Assembly (NCBI GenBank): GCA_004293295.1
Contig: RDYC01000201.1
Coordinates: forward strand, 1-20,885
DNA from: Bacteroidota bacterium
Lineage (GTDB): Bacteria > Bacteroidota > Bacteroidia > UKL13-3
Direction: 5' to 3'
DNA: 20,885 nt
This document shows, in pieces, positions 1 through 7,471 of the stretch. Positions within the stretch are counted from its first letter, which is position 1. Every line of letters starts with the position of its first letter. A program made the position numbers and the translations under genes. The notes beneath the pieces are model-generated. The model was not told the DNA's origin, made no database searches, and saw nothing but the letters and a program-made list of their open reading frames with translations.

Positions 1-120
1 GTTGGACGACTTGGTGGAACAGAGGAGGTTGCTCACTTGGTATGCTTCTTAGCAAGTGAGCAAGCAAGCTTTATAACAGGCTCAAACTATAGCATTAATG
101 GTGGTCAACACGTTTATTAA
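1..120 (+). CDS. C-terminal end of an SDR oxidoreductase, acetoacetyl-CoA reductase-like (partial)
   Basis: The window opens inside this gene: 39 codons are readable in frame 1 before a TAA at 118-120. The residues show the usual end of a classical short-chain dehydrogenase: GRLGGTEEVAHLV, then FLASEQASFITGSNYSINGG, ending in QHVY. The pattern of PEE/TEE helix, LASE, ITG and a final NGGQH is typical of FabG/PhaB-like enzymes, and the NGGQH-aromatic ending is especially common in acetoacetyl-CoA reductases (PhaB), which make (R)-3-hydroxybutyryl-CoA with NADPH. The catalytic Ser-Tyr-Lys and the nucleotide-binding motif lie outside the window, so the substrate is inferred. A FabG-type 3-oxoacyl-ACP reductase is the main alternative. 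SDR family membership is firm; the precise enzyme is not. Confidence 0.8.
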   Translation, partial: VGRLGGTEEVAHLVCFLASEQASFITGSNYSINGGQHVY

Positions 121-251
121 TTAAAAAAACTGTGTGCTGTCGCTTTAGGTTATGCCATTTTTTTGTTGCCTTAGGGTGTTTGCCCCATTGGTAATTACTT
201 GTATGTTATATTTAACAAATCATTAAGTAGGAAATTTGCTATCATTGTACA

Positions 252-920
252 ATGTGGTGTAAAAACCTTTCCATATTATATTTTATGCTTATTTGGCTAG
301 GCGCTGCTGGCCAAACAGATAGTAACGAAACAATGTTTGATGATGAAGAACCTGTTTGGTTAAAGGCTGATATGAACGAAGTTCATGAGTATGGTATAAG
401 GCTTGGAACAGGGTTTTCTACCATGCTTGGGGGCGAGTTAGATAACCCAAGACTCGCGCTTGGATTAAACGGAAGTGGTTATTATCGGTATCGGTATTCT
501 AAAAGATCTGCTTTGCAATGCGAGGTCGGTATTTCCTTTCGGGGAAGCAATTTTGACAACGGGTCTGGTGAGTATAGTGCCATTAAAACCTATTATGTTG
601 ATGCTCCTCTTTTTTGGGTTAAGGCTATTGACAAAACTGCAAAAACACACCTTATACTTGGTGCTCAATACTCGCGTTTGTTGAGTAGTTCTATCTTCAT
701 TGATTCTAAACAAGTTGAAGAAAACCAAAAACCTAAATTCAAAAAAGACGATGTGTTACTTTTAGCCGGAACCCAGTTTTATGCCGGCTTCGTTGGTTTT
801 CAACTTGTGGCTAAGTATGGGTTAATTGATATAAATAATGGATTGATTGACGGATTGAATCCTCCCTTTAAAAATAAAGATATCCATAACTTTGTATTGG
901 AAATAAATTTTTTATTCTAA
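252..920 (+). CDS. Outer-membrane beta-barrel protein (OMP_b-brl type, unknown function)
   Basis: A 222-residue protein. It begins with a hydrophobic stretch (about residues 5-20) ending near AAGQ, read as a Sec signal peptide. After an acidic linker (NETMFDDEEPVW) come alternating amphipathic beta strands rich in Tyr, Gly and aromatics (YGIRLGTGFSTML, GYYRYRYSKRSALQCEVGIS, DAPLFWVKA, HLILGAQYSRLL, FQLVAKYGLID) and a final strand ending in Phe (LEINFLF), as expected for BAM-inserted barrels. Size and layout fit the small Bacteroidota outer-membrane beta-barrel families related to PorT. The cargo or role is unknown. It lies 131 bases after the SDR gene and 49 bases before pyrF. The ATG at 252 is chosen because it gives a complete signal peptide. 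Confidence 0.75.
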   Translation: MWCKNLSILYFMLIWLGAAGQTDSNETMFDDEEPVWLKADMNEVHEYGIRLGTGFSTMLGGELDNPRLALGLNGSGYYRYRYSKRSALQCEVGISFRGSNFDNGSGEYSAIKTYYVDAPLFWVKAIDKTAKTHLILGAQYSRLLSSSIFIDSKQVEENQKPKFKKDDVLLLAGTQFYAGFVGFQLVAKYGLIDINNGLIDGLNPPFKNKDIHNFVLEINFLF

Positions 921-935
921 TCTAAATGCCAACTG

Positions 936-961
936 ATTTATTCATATTTGTAAGAATAAAT
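936..961 (+). repeat. AT-rich inverted repeat before pyrF
   Basis: ATTTATTC (936-943) and GAATAAAT (954-961) form a perfect 8-base inverted repeat around a 10-base centre. The centre and left arm include CATATTTG (943-950), one base from the TAnnTTTG -7 consensus, 19 bases before the pyrF start. It could be an operator over the pyrF promoter or a weak AT-only hairpin ending the barrel gene transcript. In AT-rich DNA such a repeat can also arise by chance. Confidence 0.3.
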
Positions 962-969
962 AATCAATA

Positions 970-1788
970 GTGAATCGTAATCAACTTGTTAATCAAATTA
1001 AACAGAAAAAGAGCTTTTTGTGTGTTGGCTTAGATAGTGATATAAAAAAAATTCCTTCTCATCTTCTGAATGAACCCAACCCCTTGTTAAGCTTTAATAA
1101 AGCAATTATTGCTGCAACGAAAGATTTTTGCGTGAGTTACAAAATTAACACCGCTTTTTACGAGGCAAGCGGAGCCAAAGGGTGGGAAACTATGGAACAA
1201 ACGCTGGAAGCCATCCCTCAAGAAATTTTTACCATTGCCGATGCCAAAAGAGGAGATATAGGGAACACCAGCGATATGTACGCTCGCGCCTTTTTTGAGC
1301 AATTGAATTTTGATGCAGTTACTTTGGCTCCTTACATGGGTCAGGATTCGCTAGCTCCATTCTTTTCTTATACAGATAAATGGGGAATTGTTTTGGCTCT
1401 AACTTCAAACCCGGGCAGTGCCGACTTTGAACAACTGCATGTTGGTGAACAACGACTTTATGAGCGTGTTATTGATACTTTTTCCTCTACATTTAATCAT
1501 GAACAATTGATGTTTGTAGTAGGTGCAACAAAACCCGCAGAATTGGGCTTAATCAGAAAACAAGTTCCCAATCACTTTTTTTTGGTACCAGGAGTAGGGG
1601 CGCAGGGAGGTAGCCTGCAAGAAGTCACAAAACATGGCATCAATGCCGATTGCGGGCTGTTAATCAATGCCTCAAGAAGTATTATTTATGCCGGTTCGGG
1701 AGAAGATTTTGCCGAAAAGGCCGCACAAGAAGCCAAATCAATGGCGGCTGAAATGGCCGAACTACTTACCCAATATCACATCAATTAA
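970..1788 (+). CDS. pyrF: Orotidine 5'-phosphate decarboxylase (type 2)
   Basis: Cytosolic enzyme of the last step of de novo pyrimidine synthesis: OMP to UMP plus CO2. The 272 residues match the longer type 2 subfamily rather than the roughly 230-residue E. coli type. Visible motifs: N-terminal FLCVGLDSD (16-24), the catalytic DAKRGDIGNT at 91-100 with the Asp-Lys-Asp set (D91, K93, D96), and the C-terminal phosphate-binding parts VPGVGAQGG and LINASRSIIYAG. Translation appears to start at GTG 970 (MNRNQLVNQIKQKK). No ATG lies in this frame before the conserved FLCVGLDSD, so GTG is the only reasonable start. No Shine-Dalgarno is visible. The DUF2851 gene follows on the same strand with a 27-base gap, and no other pyrimidine gene is in the window. 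Confidence 0.95.
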   Translation: MNRNQLVNQIKQKKSFLCVGLDSDIKKIPSHLLNEPNPLLSFNKAIIAATKDFCVSYKINTAFYEASGAKGWETMEQTLEAIPQEIFTIADAKRGDIGNTSDMYARAFFEQLNFDAVTLAPYMGQDSLAPFFSYTDKWGIVLALTSNPGSADFEQLHVGEQRLYERVIDTFSSTFNHEQLMFVVGATKPAELGLIRKQVPNHFFLVPGVGAQGGSLQEVTKHGINADCGLLINASRSIIYAGSGEDFAEKAAQEAKSMAAEMAELLTQYHIN

Positions 1789-1801
1789 TCTTCTTGTTTT
1801 G

Positions 1802-1809
1802 TAACTTTG
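1802..1809 (+). promoter_or_regulatory. Predicted Bacteroidota -7 box for the DUF2851 gene
   Basis: TAACTTTG matches the TAnnTTTG -7 consensus exactly and lies only 6 bases before the ATG at 1816. A transcript from here would be leaderless or nearly so. No good TTG/TTTG -33 box is seen at the expected distance, so this rests on the -7 box alone. Confidence 0.4.
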
Positions 1810-1815
1810 TTTTCC

Positions 1816-3072
1816 ATGAGGGAAGACTTGCTCCAATTTATTTGGCAACAAAAACTGCTGCTAAAGTTTCCTTTGCAAACAACACAAGGAAAACCAGTAA
1901 GCATTATTAAAACTGGTCGGTTAAATCGTGACTCCGGGCCCGATTTTTTTGAAGCGCGCATTAATATTGATAATACGCTTTGGGTTGGGAATGTGGAAAT
2001 TCATGTGAATAGCAGTGATTGGTTGAAACACCAACATCAGCATGACAAAGCCTATAATAATGTGATTCTGCACGTTGTTTTTAATAACGACACGCCTTTA
2101 AATATTCCAACCCTTGAGCTTAAAAACTACCTCTCTCCTTCATTGTTGGCAACTTACCAAACACTGATGCATTCCTCCCTGCGTATACCTTGTGAAAATA
2201 TAATTAAACTGCCGGATGATATTGTTTTAAAGCAGTTTATGCACCGATTAATGGTTTCACGTTTAGAGAATAAATGCGCTTTACTTAATGCAGAATTATT
2301 GCGATATCAAAACAACTGGGCTAAACTGTTTTATATTACCCTAGCTAAATATTTCGGAATGACCGTGAATTCCGAACCCTTTCAACTGCTTGCTCAACTT
2401 TTGCCTCAGGAATTACTGGCCAAGCACAAGTACAGCAGAGCACAAATTGATGCCCTAATTTTCGGGGTTGCTGGTTTTTTACCATCTCATAATACTGATG
2501 AATATACAGCACTGCTCAATCGTGATTTTGAGTTTTTAAAGCACAAATACCAATTACAACAGATGCCGGTAGATATTTGGAAGTTTGCCAAAACAAGGCC
2601 GTCAAACTTTCCAACCACAAGGTTGGCACAGTTTTCAGCATTGGTTTTTCACTCGGTGCATTTGTTTAGCAAACTTATGGAAGCTAAAAACATTAAAGAG
2701 GCAGAAGGGTTGCTTATGGCAAAACCAACAGAAACATTAAACCTTGATGCCTTACACCCGGTAAAACATCTTGCCCTTAAAGAACTTGGTAAGCCAACCA
2801 TATACCATCTGCTAATAAATGTGGTAATTCCTTTTAAATTTATATTTGGTAAACACATGGTGAATGAGGGGCTTTGTGGGCAAGCTATTGATTGGCTTGA
2901 GTTGCTTCCTGCCGAGAAAAATTCTTTCTCCAGATTTTGGTTAAACCTTGGATTAGAGGTTAAACATGCCCTACATTCGCAATCTGTTATTGAGTTAAGC
3001 ACCAATCTTTGCCATAAACACGGTTGTTTGAATTGTGCCATTGGGAATCATATTTTAGCAAAACATGCATAA
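1816..3072 (+). CDS. DUF2851 family protein
   Basis: A protein of about 418 residues recognised as DUF2851, a family common in Bacteroidota with no settled function. The N-terminal block is distinctive: MREDLLQFIWQ, then SGPDFFEARINIDNTLW and GNVEIHVNSSDWLKH, then HDKAYNNVILHVVFNNDTP. The middle is helical. The C-terminus has a Cys cluster, C399-x4-C404-x2-C407 (NLCHKHGCLNCAIG). D43, E61 and H63 (PDF...VEIH) resemble the spacing of PD-(D/E)xK nuclease-like folds, but that is inference. Start: a TTG at 1807 would add three residues, but family members begin MRED, so ATG 1816 is chosen. Its end overlaps the next gene by 8 bases, suggesting coupled translation. No signal peptide, so probably cytosolic. 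Confidence 0.85.
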   Translation: MREDLLQFIWQQKLLLKFPLQTTQGKPVSIIKTGRLNRDSGPDFFEARINIDNTLWVGNVEIHVNSSDWLKHQHQHDKAYNNVILHVVFNNDTPLNIPTLELKNYLSPSLLATYQTLMHSSLRIPCENIIKLPDDIVLKQFMHRLMVSRLENKCALLNAELLRYQNNWAKLFYITLAKYFGMTVNSEPFQLLAQLLPQELLAKHKYSRAQIDALIFGVAGFLPSHNTDEYTALLNRDFEFLKHKYQLQQMPVDIWKFAKTRPSNFPTTRLAQFSALVFHSVHLFSKLMEAKNIKEAEGLLMAKPTETLNLDALHPVKHLALKELGKPTIYHLLINVVIPFKFIFGKHMVNEGLCGQAIDWLELLPAEKNSFSRFWLNLGLEVKHALHSQSVIELSTNLCHKHGCLNCAIGNHILAKHA

Positions 3073-3607
3073 ACTGAGTTTTTTTTTCTTTTTTCTTGTT
3101 CATTCATTTTGTGTTTTTGCACAGGAGCTTGCTTTTATAAACAAAGCCCAAAACAAGGTAATTACAGTTCAGGTGGGCAATAAACTCCATTTGGCTTACA
3201 GGGGTTACTACAATCAACTGGAATATAGTGCTAACTTAGTGCTGGAAATAACAGACAGTACCATTACTTTGGGAAACAAGCTGTTTAGTACTGACAGAAA
3301 TCGGTTGAATCATAAAATTAACCAGTACAAAACCATACGCATTAAAGATATTGTTGCTTTTAGGAAAAGAAGCTCCGGGGCAGAAATTGCCAAAAACCTG
3401 ATTCAAATCGGCACCATAGTAGGAAGTGCCATCGTATTAACCGGAATCTATTCAACCTCTAATATTTCTCCCGGAAATGCGTTATTACTTTCTATTGGTA
3501 CTGGGCTATCTATTAATTTTGGCATTAGAGGCTTGTTTCCTGAAAATGCCAAGTTTTTTATTAAAGATGGTTGGGAGATTAAATATTTATCGCCATATAA
3601 AAACTAA
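3065..3607 (+). CDS. Small exported or membrane protein of unknown function
   Basis: 180 residues, not recognised as a named family. The start MHKLSFFFFFLVHSFCVFAQ is a clear signal peptide with a Phe-rich core and likely cleavage after FAQ. The mature part first reads as beta-rich (VITVQVGNKLHLAYRGYYN, LVLEITDSTITLGN, YKTIRIKDIVAFRK), the style of Bacteroidota proteins with a small substrate- or lipid-facing domain. A hydrophobic Gly/Ser-rich stretch follows at about 111-153 (LIQIGTIVGSAIVLTG, ALLLSIGTGLSINFG) that could form one or two membrane segments, then an amphipathic tail. Its ATG lies within the last codons of the DUF2851 gene, so the two are probably co-translated. No catalytic motif is visible. 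Confidence 0.65.
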   Translation: MHKLSFFFFFLVHSFCVFAQELAFINKAQNKVITVQVGNKLHLAYRGYYNQLEYSANLVLEITDSTITLGNKLFSTDRNRLNHKINQYKTIRIKDIVAFRKRSSGAEIAKNLIQIGTIVGSAIVLTGIYSTSNISPGNALLLSIGTGLSINFGIRGLFPENAKFFIKDGWEIKYLSPYKN

Positions 3608-3634
3608 AACCTGCTAAAAATTACGGCATTTGTT

Positions 3635-3642
3635 TATTTTTG
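3635..3642 (+). promoter_or_regulatory. Predicted -7 box for the PspC-kinase-regulator operon
   Basis: TATTTTTG fits TAnnTTTG exactly and is followed by C. It lies 11 bases before the ATG of the PspC-like gene at 3654, in the 46-base gap after the previous gene. No convincing -33 box is seen. Its position suggests that the three-gene operon has its own promoter and a very short leader. Confidence 0.45.
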
Positions 3643-3653
3643 CTTAAGAACAT

Positions 3654-3869
3654 ATGGAACGGTTAAAATACTTTGTTGAAAAATACGCTTTTGGAGTTTG
3701 CTCTTACTTGGGCGACCGCTTAGGTATTGCAACATCGCGAATCCGTTTATATTTTATCTACACCTCATTTATTACTATGGGCTCTCCTGTAATAATATAT
3801 TTGGTTATCGCTTTCTGGTTGAACTTTAAAAAGTACATCCGGCAGCGTTTTACTTTGGGAGATTTTTAA
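3654..3869 (+). CDS. PspC-domain inner-membrane protein
   Basis: A 71-residue protein made almost entirely of one PspC domain: FGVCSYLGDRLGIATSRIR at about 13-31, then a hydrophobic helix at about 33-56 (IYTSFITMGSPVIIYLVIAFW) and a short basic tail. PspC proteins sit in the inner membrane and in other bacteria take part in envelope-stress signalling. In Actinobacteria PspC modules also occur fused to sensor kinases. This gene stands 21 bases before a histidine kinase gene on the same strand, which suggests a functional link, for example as an accessory sensor or modulator of the kinase. That link is inferred from context only. Confidence 0.85.
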   Translation: MERLKYFVEKYAFGVCSYLGDRLGIATSRIRLYFIYTSFITMGSPVIIYLVIAFWLNFKKYIRQRFTLGDF

Positions 3870-3890
3870 CAACGCCAACCCTACTTCGTC

Positions 3891-5003
3891 TTGAAAAAAA
3901 ACGGAATTGTTTTTGTTGTTTTGTCGGCCTACATTGTTGCAGCTTTTGCCTGGTGGACCTATGCCCATATCAAAAACGCCAAAGAAATTTACACGCAGAA
4001 ATCTGAAAACCTTAATGTATTGCCCTACAAGGCCACTCTTGATTTAAGGGATAATATTAACCAAGAAATGTTTATTGACACCAATGGCGTTAAAAAGTAT
4101 TTCTATTTTAACTATCCTCAGCTCGAAATTTATTTTTATCCAGATAACGATCCCCTTTCTAACTACTTAATTCAGGTTAATAAAAAGTCGTCAGATGCCA
4201 TTGAGGAGGAATATAAGCGTAAGGTAAGAATGTATGCCTTTGAAGGGATAGTTATGGTACTGCTCTTGTTTTGGGGAATTATTTGGATATATAATAACCT
4301 AAGAACCAGCCTAAACTTAAAAAAACAACAAAGTAATTTTTTGTTATCGATAACCCATGAGTTAAAAACGCCTCTAGCTTCCATAAAACTTTATATAGAA
4401 ACATTACTTAAGCGCCCTAATTTGGAAAAGCAACAAGTTGAAACAATGCTCCATAACTCGTTGAGTGATGTAACCCGACTGCGCGACTTGGTTGAAAACC
4501 TGCTTACCGCAGCGCAATTGGATAGCCATAATTTTAGCCTGAGCTTTTCTGCAATAGATATTTCTGCATTAACTACTGAGGTGGCCGAAAAATTTGTTTT
4601 ACCACGAAGTCTGCAAAACCGCTTGTTGCTTGATATAGCACCGAATGTGTTTGTGCTTGGCGATAAATTTGCCCTAGAAATGGTGCTTACAAACCTGATA
4701 AGCAACGCATTTAAATATTCAGGCACTAATGATCCGGTTACAGTTTCTTTAAATGCCACGACAAATCAGGTGAAAATTACCGTTGCCGATTGCGGCATAG
4801 GTATTGCCCCTGAAGATAAAAAAAACTTGTTTAATAAATTTTATCGAGCAGAAGATGAAAATATAAGAAAAACCAAAGGAACAGGTTTAGGTCTTTTTAT
4901 TGTAAAAAACCTATTAAACCATCATCATGCAACCATTTTGGTTAATGACAACTCTCCTAGTGGTAGTATATTTGAAATCTTAATACCAAAACATGTCACA
5001 TAG
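3891..5003 (+). CDS. Sensor histidine kinase (HisKA-HATPase)
   Basis: A 370-residue inner-membrane two-component sensor. Order: TM helix about 6-26, periplasmic region about 27-113, TM helix about 115-134, then the kinase core. The H-box SITHELKTPLASI carries the phospho-acceptor H156. The N-box is NLISNAFKYS (Asn 272), G1 is DCGIGI (300-305), the F-box is LFNKFYRAE and G2 is GTGLGL (330-335). All ATP-binding boxes are intact, so an active kinase is expected. No HAMP domain is obvious; only a short linker joins TM2 to the H-box helix. The likely start is TTG at 3891 (MKKNGIVFVVL), because the first TM helix follows immediately. It overlaps the response regulator gene by 11 bases. The layout is like RprX of Bacteroides, but orthology is not shown. 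The signal is unknown. Confidence 0.93.
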   Translation: MKKNGIVFVVLSAYIVAAFAWWTYAHIKNAKEIYTQKSENLNVLPYKATLDLRDNINQEMFIDTNGVKKYFYFNYPQLEIYFYPDNDPLSNYLIQVNKKSSDAIEEEYKRKVRMYAFEGIVMVLLLFWGIIWIYNNLRTSLNLKKQQSNFLLSITHELKTPLASIKLYIETLLKRPNLEKQQVETMLHNSLSDVTRLRDLVENLLTAAQLDSHNFSLSFSAIDISALTTEVAEKFVLPRSLQNRLLLDIAPNVFVLGDKFALEMVLTNLISNAFKYSGTNDPVTVSLNATTNQVKITVADCGIGIAPEDKKNLFNKFYRAEDENIRKTKGTGLGLFIVKNLLNHHHATILVNDNSPSGSIFEILIPKHVT

Positions 5004-5694
5004 AATATTACTTGTAGAAGACGAGGACCACTTGCAACACGCTGTTAAACTGAATCTTGAAATGGAAGGTTACAAAGTTCACGCTGTTGGGGACGGCAAT
5101 TCTGCCATTAAAACTTTTAGAGAAGAAAAGTTTGATCTTGTTATTTTGGACATCATGCTACCAGAAACAGATGGGTTAATGGTTTGCGAAAATATCCGGT
5201 TACATAACGCCAATGTTCCTGTTATGTTTCTTTCTGCCAAAAACACGGCATTGGATAGGATTACTGGTTTAAAGAAGGGCGGTGACGACTATATGACTAA
5301 ACCGTTTGACTTGGAAGAACTGCTCATTCGTGTTCAAAAACTTATTGACAAAAATAGTCGAATCCAAAATTTGGCGGAGAGCAAAGTTAGCAATACCTAC
5401 CATTTTGGTGCAAACTGGATTAATTTTGAAAGTTATGAAGCCAATGGCGTACAAGGCAAAGTGGACCTTACCAAAAAAGAAATTTTATTAATGAAACTAT
5501 TAATTGAGAATAAGAACCAAGTAGTCAGCCGTGAACATATTCTTAAAGTGGTTTGGGATTATACAGTTATTCCTAATACCCGCACCATAGATAATTTCAT
5601 TCTTGCCCTACGAAAATATTTCGAAAAAGACCCCAAAGAACCGGTATATATACAAAGTATTAGGGGTGTAGGTTATAAATTTGTCACGGAATAG
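4993..5694 (+). CDS. OmpR/PhoB-family response regulator
   Basis: A 233-residue DNA-binding regulator and almost certainly the partner of the overlapping kinase. The receiver domain (about 3-118) has the acidic pair E9/D10/E11 (LLVEDED), phospho-acceptor D53 (VILDIMLP), the Ser/Thr switch S81 (MFLSAK) and K103 (MTKPFDLEEL). A winged-helix effector follows at about 135-231: LTKKEILLMKLL, VVSREHILKVVWD, the recognition helix region NTRTIDNFILALRKYF, and the wing SIRGVGYKF. All key residues are present. The start ATG lies inside the kinase gene, so translation is probably coupled. A hairpin terminator follows 7 bases after the stop. Targets cannot be read from the window. The neighbouring ribosomal operon has its own promoter and need not be a target. 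Confidence 0.95.
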   Translation: MSHRILLVEDEDHLQHAVKLNLEMEGYKVHAVGDGNSAIKTFREEKFDLVILDIMLPETDGLMVCENIRLHNANVPVMFLSAKNTALDRITGLKKGGDDYMTKPFDLEELLIRVQKLIDKNSRIQNLAESKVSNTYHFGANWINFESYEANGVQGKVDLTKKEILLMKLLIENKNQVVSREHILKVVWDYTVIPNTRTIDNFILALRKYFEKDPKEPVYIQSIRGVGYKFVTE

Positions 5695-5701
5695 CTATTT
5701 C

Positions 5702-5724
5702 AACCCTTGGTTTCAGGGGTTTTT
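5702..5724 (+). terminator. Probable intrinsic terminator after the two-component operon
   Basis: AACCCT (5702-5707) pairs with GGGGTT (5716-5721) over an 8-base loop, with one T-G pair, followed directly by a T run. The stem is short, so termination may be partial. It sits 7 bases after the response regulator stop, the right place to end that operon before the ribosomal promoter. Confidence 0.55.
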
Positions 5725-5776
5725 GTAAATTTTTTACCCTTGCAAGCATTTTCTTTTCGATTTTTTGCACATTTAG

Positions 5777-5807
5777 TTGTGAATTATAAAATCATCCCGT
5801 ACTTTTG
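5777..5807 (+). promoter_or_regulatory. Promoter of the rplM-rpsI-rpsB operon
   Basis: This is the best promoter in the window. A TTG -33 box (5777-5779) is followed after 20 bases by TACTTTTG (5800-5807), an exact TAnnTTTG -7 box, then CC. The spacing fits the Bacteroidota housekeeping sigma factor. Transcription would begin near 5813, giving a leader of about 20 bases before the rplM GTG at 5835. Confidence 0.7.
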
Positions 5808-5834
5808 CCACCCCTAAAACTAAACTCATAGGAC

Positions 5835-6278
5835 GTGGATACATTAAGTTATAAAACAAAATCGGCCAATAAAGCTACTGTTACTAAAGAGTGGTTTGTG
5901 TTTGATGCTGAAGGCCAAACAGTTGGTCGTTTTGCCACTAGATTGGCAAACATTTTAAGAGGTAAGCACAAAACAAGCTTTACCCCACATGTTGATTGTG
6001 GAGACAACGTGATCGTTATTAATGCGGATAAAATTCGTTTTTCCGGCAATAAAATGAACGATAAGGAGTATGTTTTTTACTCAGGCCACCCAGGAGGCCA
6101 GCGTTTTGTAACCGCTAAGGACATAATGGTTAAACGACCAACCTATGCAGTAGAACACGCTATAGAAGGTATGCTACCGAACAACAAACTTGGTCGTGAA
6201 ATCTTCAGAAACTTATATGTATATGCAGGAAATGAGCATCCACACGCTGCTCAACAACCTAAAGAATTAAAATTCTAA
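5835..6278 (+). CDS. rplM: 50S ribosomal protein L13
   Basis: 147 residues, the normal length for bacterial uL13, an early assembly protein of the large subunit. Recognisable parts: EWFVFDAEGQTVGRFATRLA, LRGKHKTSFTPHVDCGD, VINADKIRFSG, YSGHPGG, and the C-terminal GMLPNNKLGREIFRNLYVYAG followed by HPHAAQQP. The start is GTG at 5835, giving MDTLSYKTKSANKATVTKEW, the expected N-terminus for this protein in Bacteroidota; no ATG would preserve it. No Shine-Dalgarno precedes it. It is first in the operon and is separated from rpsI by 3 bases, the classic rplM-rpsI pairing. Confidence 0.98.
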   Translation: MDTLSYKTKSANKATVTKEWFVFDAEGQTVGRFATRLANILRGKHKTSFTPHVDCGDNVIVINADKIRFSGNKMNDKEYVFYSGHPGGQRFVTAKDIMVKRPTYAVEHAIEGMLPNNKLGREIFRNLYVYAGNEHPHAAQQPKELKF

Positions 6279-6281
6279 GAA

Positions 6282-6668
6282 ATGGAAGTTATAAACGCAT
6301 TAGGCAGAAGAAAAACCTCAATCGCTAGGGTATACATTACTCCTGGAACAGGGAAATTTGAGGTAAATGGGCGTGAGTCAAAAACTTACTTCCCTACAAT
6401 TGTGCTGCAACACAGTATTTTCCAACCGTTTGAGGTAACAAACACTATGGGTCAATTTGATGTAACCTGTAATGTTGTTGGCGGTGGAGTTGCTGGACAA
6501 GCAGACGCTATCAAACTTGGTGTTGCAAGGGCATTGGTGTTGCATAATGCCGAACTTAAGCCAGCTTTAAAAGCAGAAGGCTTAATGACTCGTGACCCTA
6601 GAATGGTTGAACGTAAGAAGCCGGGACAGAAGAAAGCTCGTAAACGCTTCCAGTTCGTTAAACGTTAG
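6282..6668 (+). CDS. rpsI: 30S ribosomal protein S9
   Basis: 128 residues, standard for uS9. The start has ALGRRKTSIARVYITPGTG, the middle GGGVAGQADAIKLGVARALV, and the end the basic tail KKPGQKKARKRFQFVKR. That tail reaches the P-site tRNA on the ribosome and its terminal Lys-Arg is conserved. It starts 3 bases after the rplM stop at ATG 6282 with an A-rich upstream (CTAAGAA) and no Shine-Dalgarno. rpsB follows after 24 bases, so the three genes are read together. Nothing unusual is seen. Confidence 0.98.
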   Translation: MEVINALGRRKTSIARVYITPGTGKFEVNGRESKTYFPTIVLQHSIFQPFEVTNTMGQFDVTCNVVGGGVAGQADAIKLGVARALVLHNAELKPALKAEGLMTRDPRMVERKKPGQKKARKRFQFVKR

Positions 6669-6692
6669 TCTTTATTTAGTAATAAAAATTAT

Positions 6693-7436
6693 ATGTCACA
6701 AATCACACAACAAGAGTTGTTGGAAGCGGGCGTGCACTTCGGTCACTTAACCCGCAAATGGAATCCAAAGATGGCTCCTTACATTTTTATGGAGAAAAAT
6801 GGAATCCACCTCATTGATCTTAACAAAACTGCTGTTAAGCTTGAAGAGGCCGCTCATGCCATCAAAAACATCGTAAAATCAGGCCGTAAAGTTCTTTTTG
6901 TTGCTACCAAAAAGCAAGCAAAAGAGATGATTGAGAACGAAGCTAAAAGAGTAAACATGCCCTTCGTAACCGAACGTTGGTTAGGTGGTATGTTAACCAA
7001 CTTCACAACCGTTCGTAAATCAATCAAGAAACTACAAACGCTTGATAAAATGGCCACAGATGGCACTTATGCCAATATGGCCAAAAAAGAACGCCTAATG
7101 GTTGAACGTGAAAAAGAAAAACTTGCCCGTGTTTTAGGGGGTATAGCTGATCTTAACCGTTTGCCCGCAGCATTGTTCATTGTTGACATTAAACGCGAAC
7201 ACATTGCAATTGCTGAGGCTCAAAAGCTGAACATCCCAACTTTTGCAATGGTTGATACCAACTCCGATCCAACTGTGGTTGATTATCCAATTCCTGCAAA
7301 TGATGATGCTGCAAAATCAATCGCACTAATTGCTCGTGTAATTACTGATGCAATTGTGGAAGGATTAAGCGAACGCAAAAAAGAAAAAGAATCAGAAGCT
7401 GATAAAGAAAAAGTTGAGGAAACTCAAGAAGCGTAA
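6693..7436 (+). CDS. rpsB: 30S ribosomal protein S2
   Basis: 247 residues, normal for uS2. Recognisable parts: LLEAGVHFGHLTRKWNPKM near the start, FVATKKQAKEMIE, ERWLGGMLTNFTTVRKS, LNRLPAALFIVDIKREH and VDTNSDPTVVDYPIPANDDA. It ends in a charged Lys/Glu tail (about 224-247) as is common. S2 joins the small subunit late and sits on its back near S1. It follows rpsI by 24 bases and precedes tsf, the conserved rpsB-tsf order, but a perfect hairpin lies between them (7446-7471), so tsf may receive only part of the transcription. Confidence 0.98.
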   Translation: MSQITQQELLEAGVHFGHLTRKWNPKMAPYIFMEKNGIHLIDLNKTAVKLEEAAHAIKNIVKSGRKVLFVATKKQAKEMIENEAKRVNMPFVTERWLGGMLTNFTTVRKSIKKLQTLDKMATDGTYANMAKKERLMVEREKEKLARVLGGIADLNRLPAALFIVDIKREHIAIAEAQKLNIPTFAMVDTNSDPTVVDYPIPANDDAAKSIALIARVITDAIVEGLSERKKEKESEADKEKVEETQEA

Positions 7437-7445
7437 ATCATTATC

Positions 7446-7471
7446 AAAATCGGCCCACAAGGCCGATTTTT
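7446..7471 (+). terminator. Hairpin terminator or attenuator between rpsB and tsf
   Basis: AAAATCGGCC (7446-7455) and GGCCGATTTT (7461-7470) form a perfect 10-bp stem with the 5-base loop CACAA. The second arm ends in a T run, so it reads as an intrinsic terminator 10 bases after the rpsB stop. Because tsf lies next in the same direction and has no clear promoter box, partial read-through is likely. Confidence 0.75.

Noticed and set aside
2649..3041. 130-codon minus-strand frame inside the DUF2851 gene
   Set aside because: It is fully antisense to a well-supported gene and has no recognisable feature.
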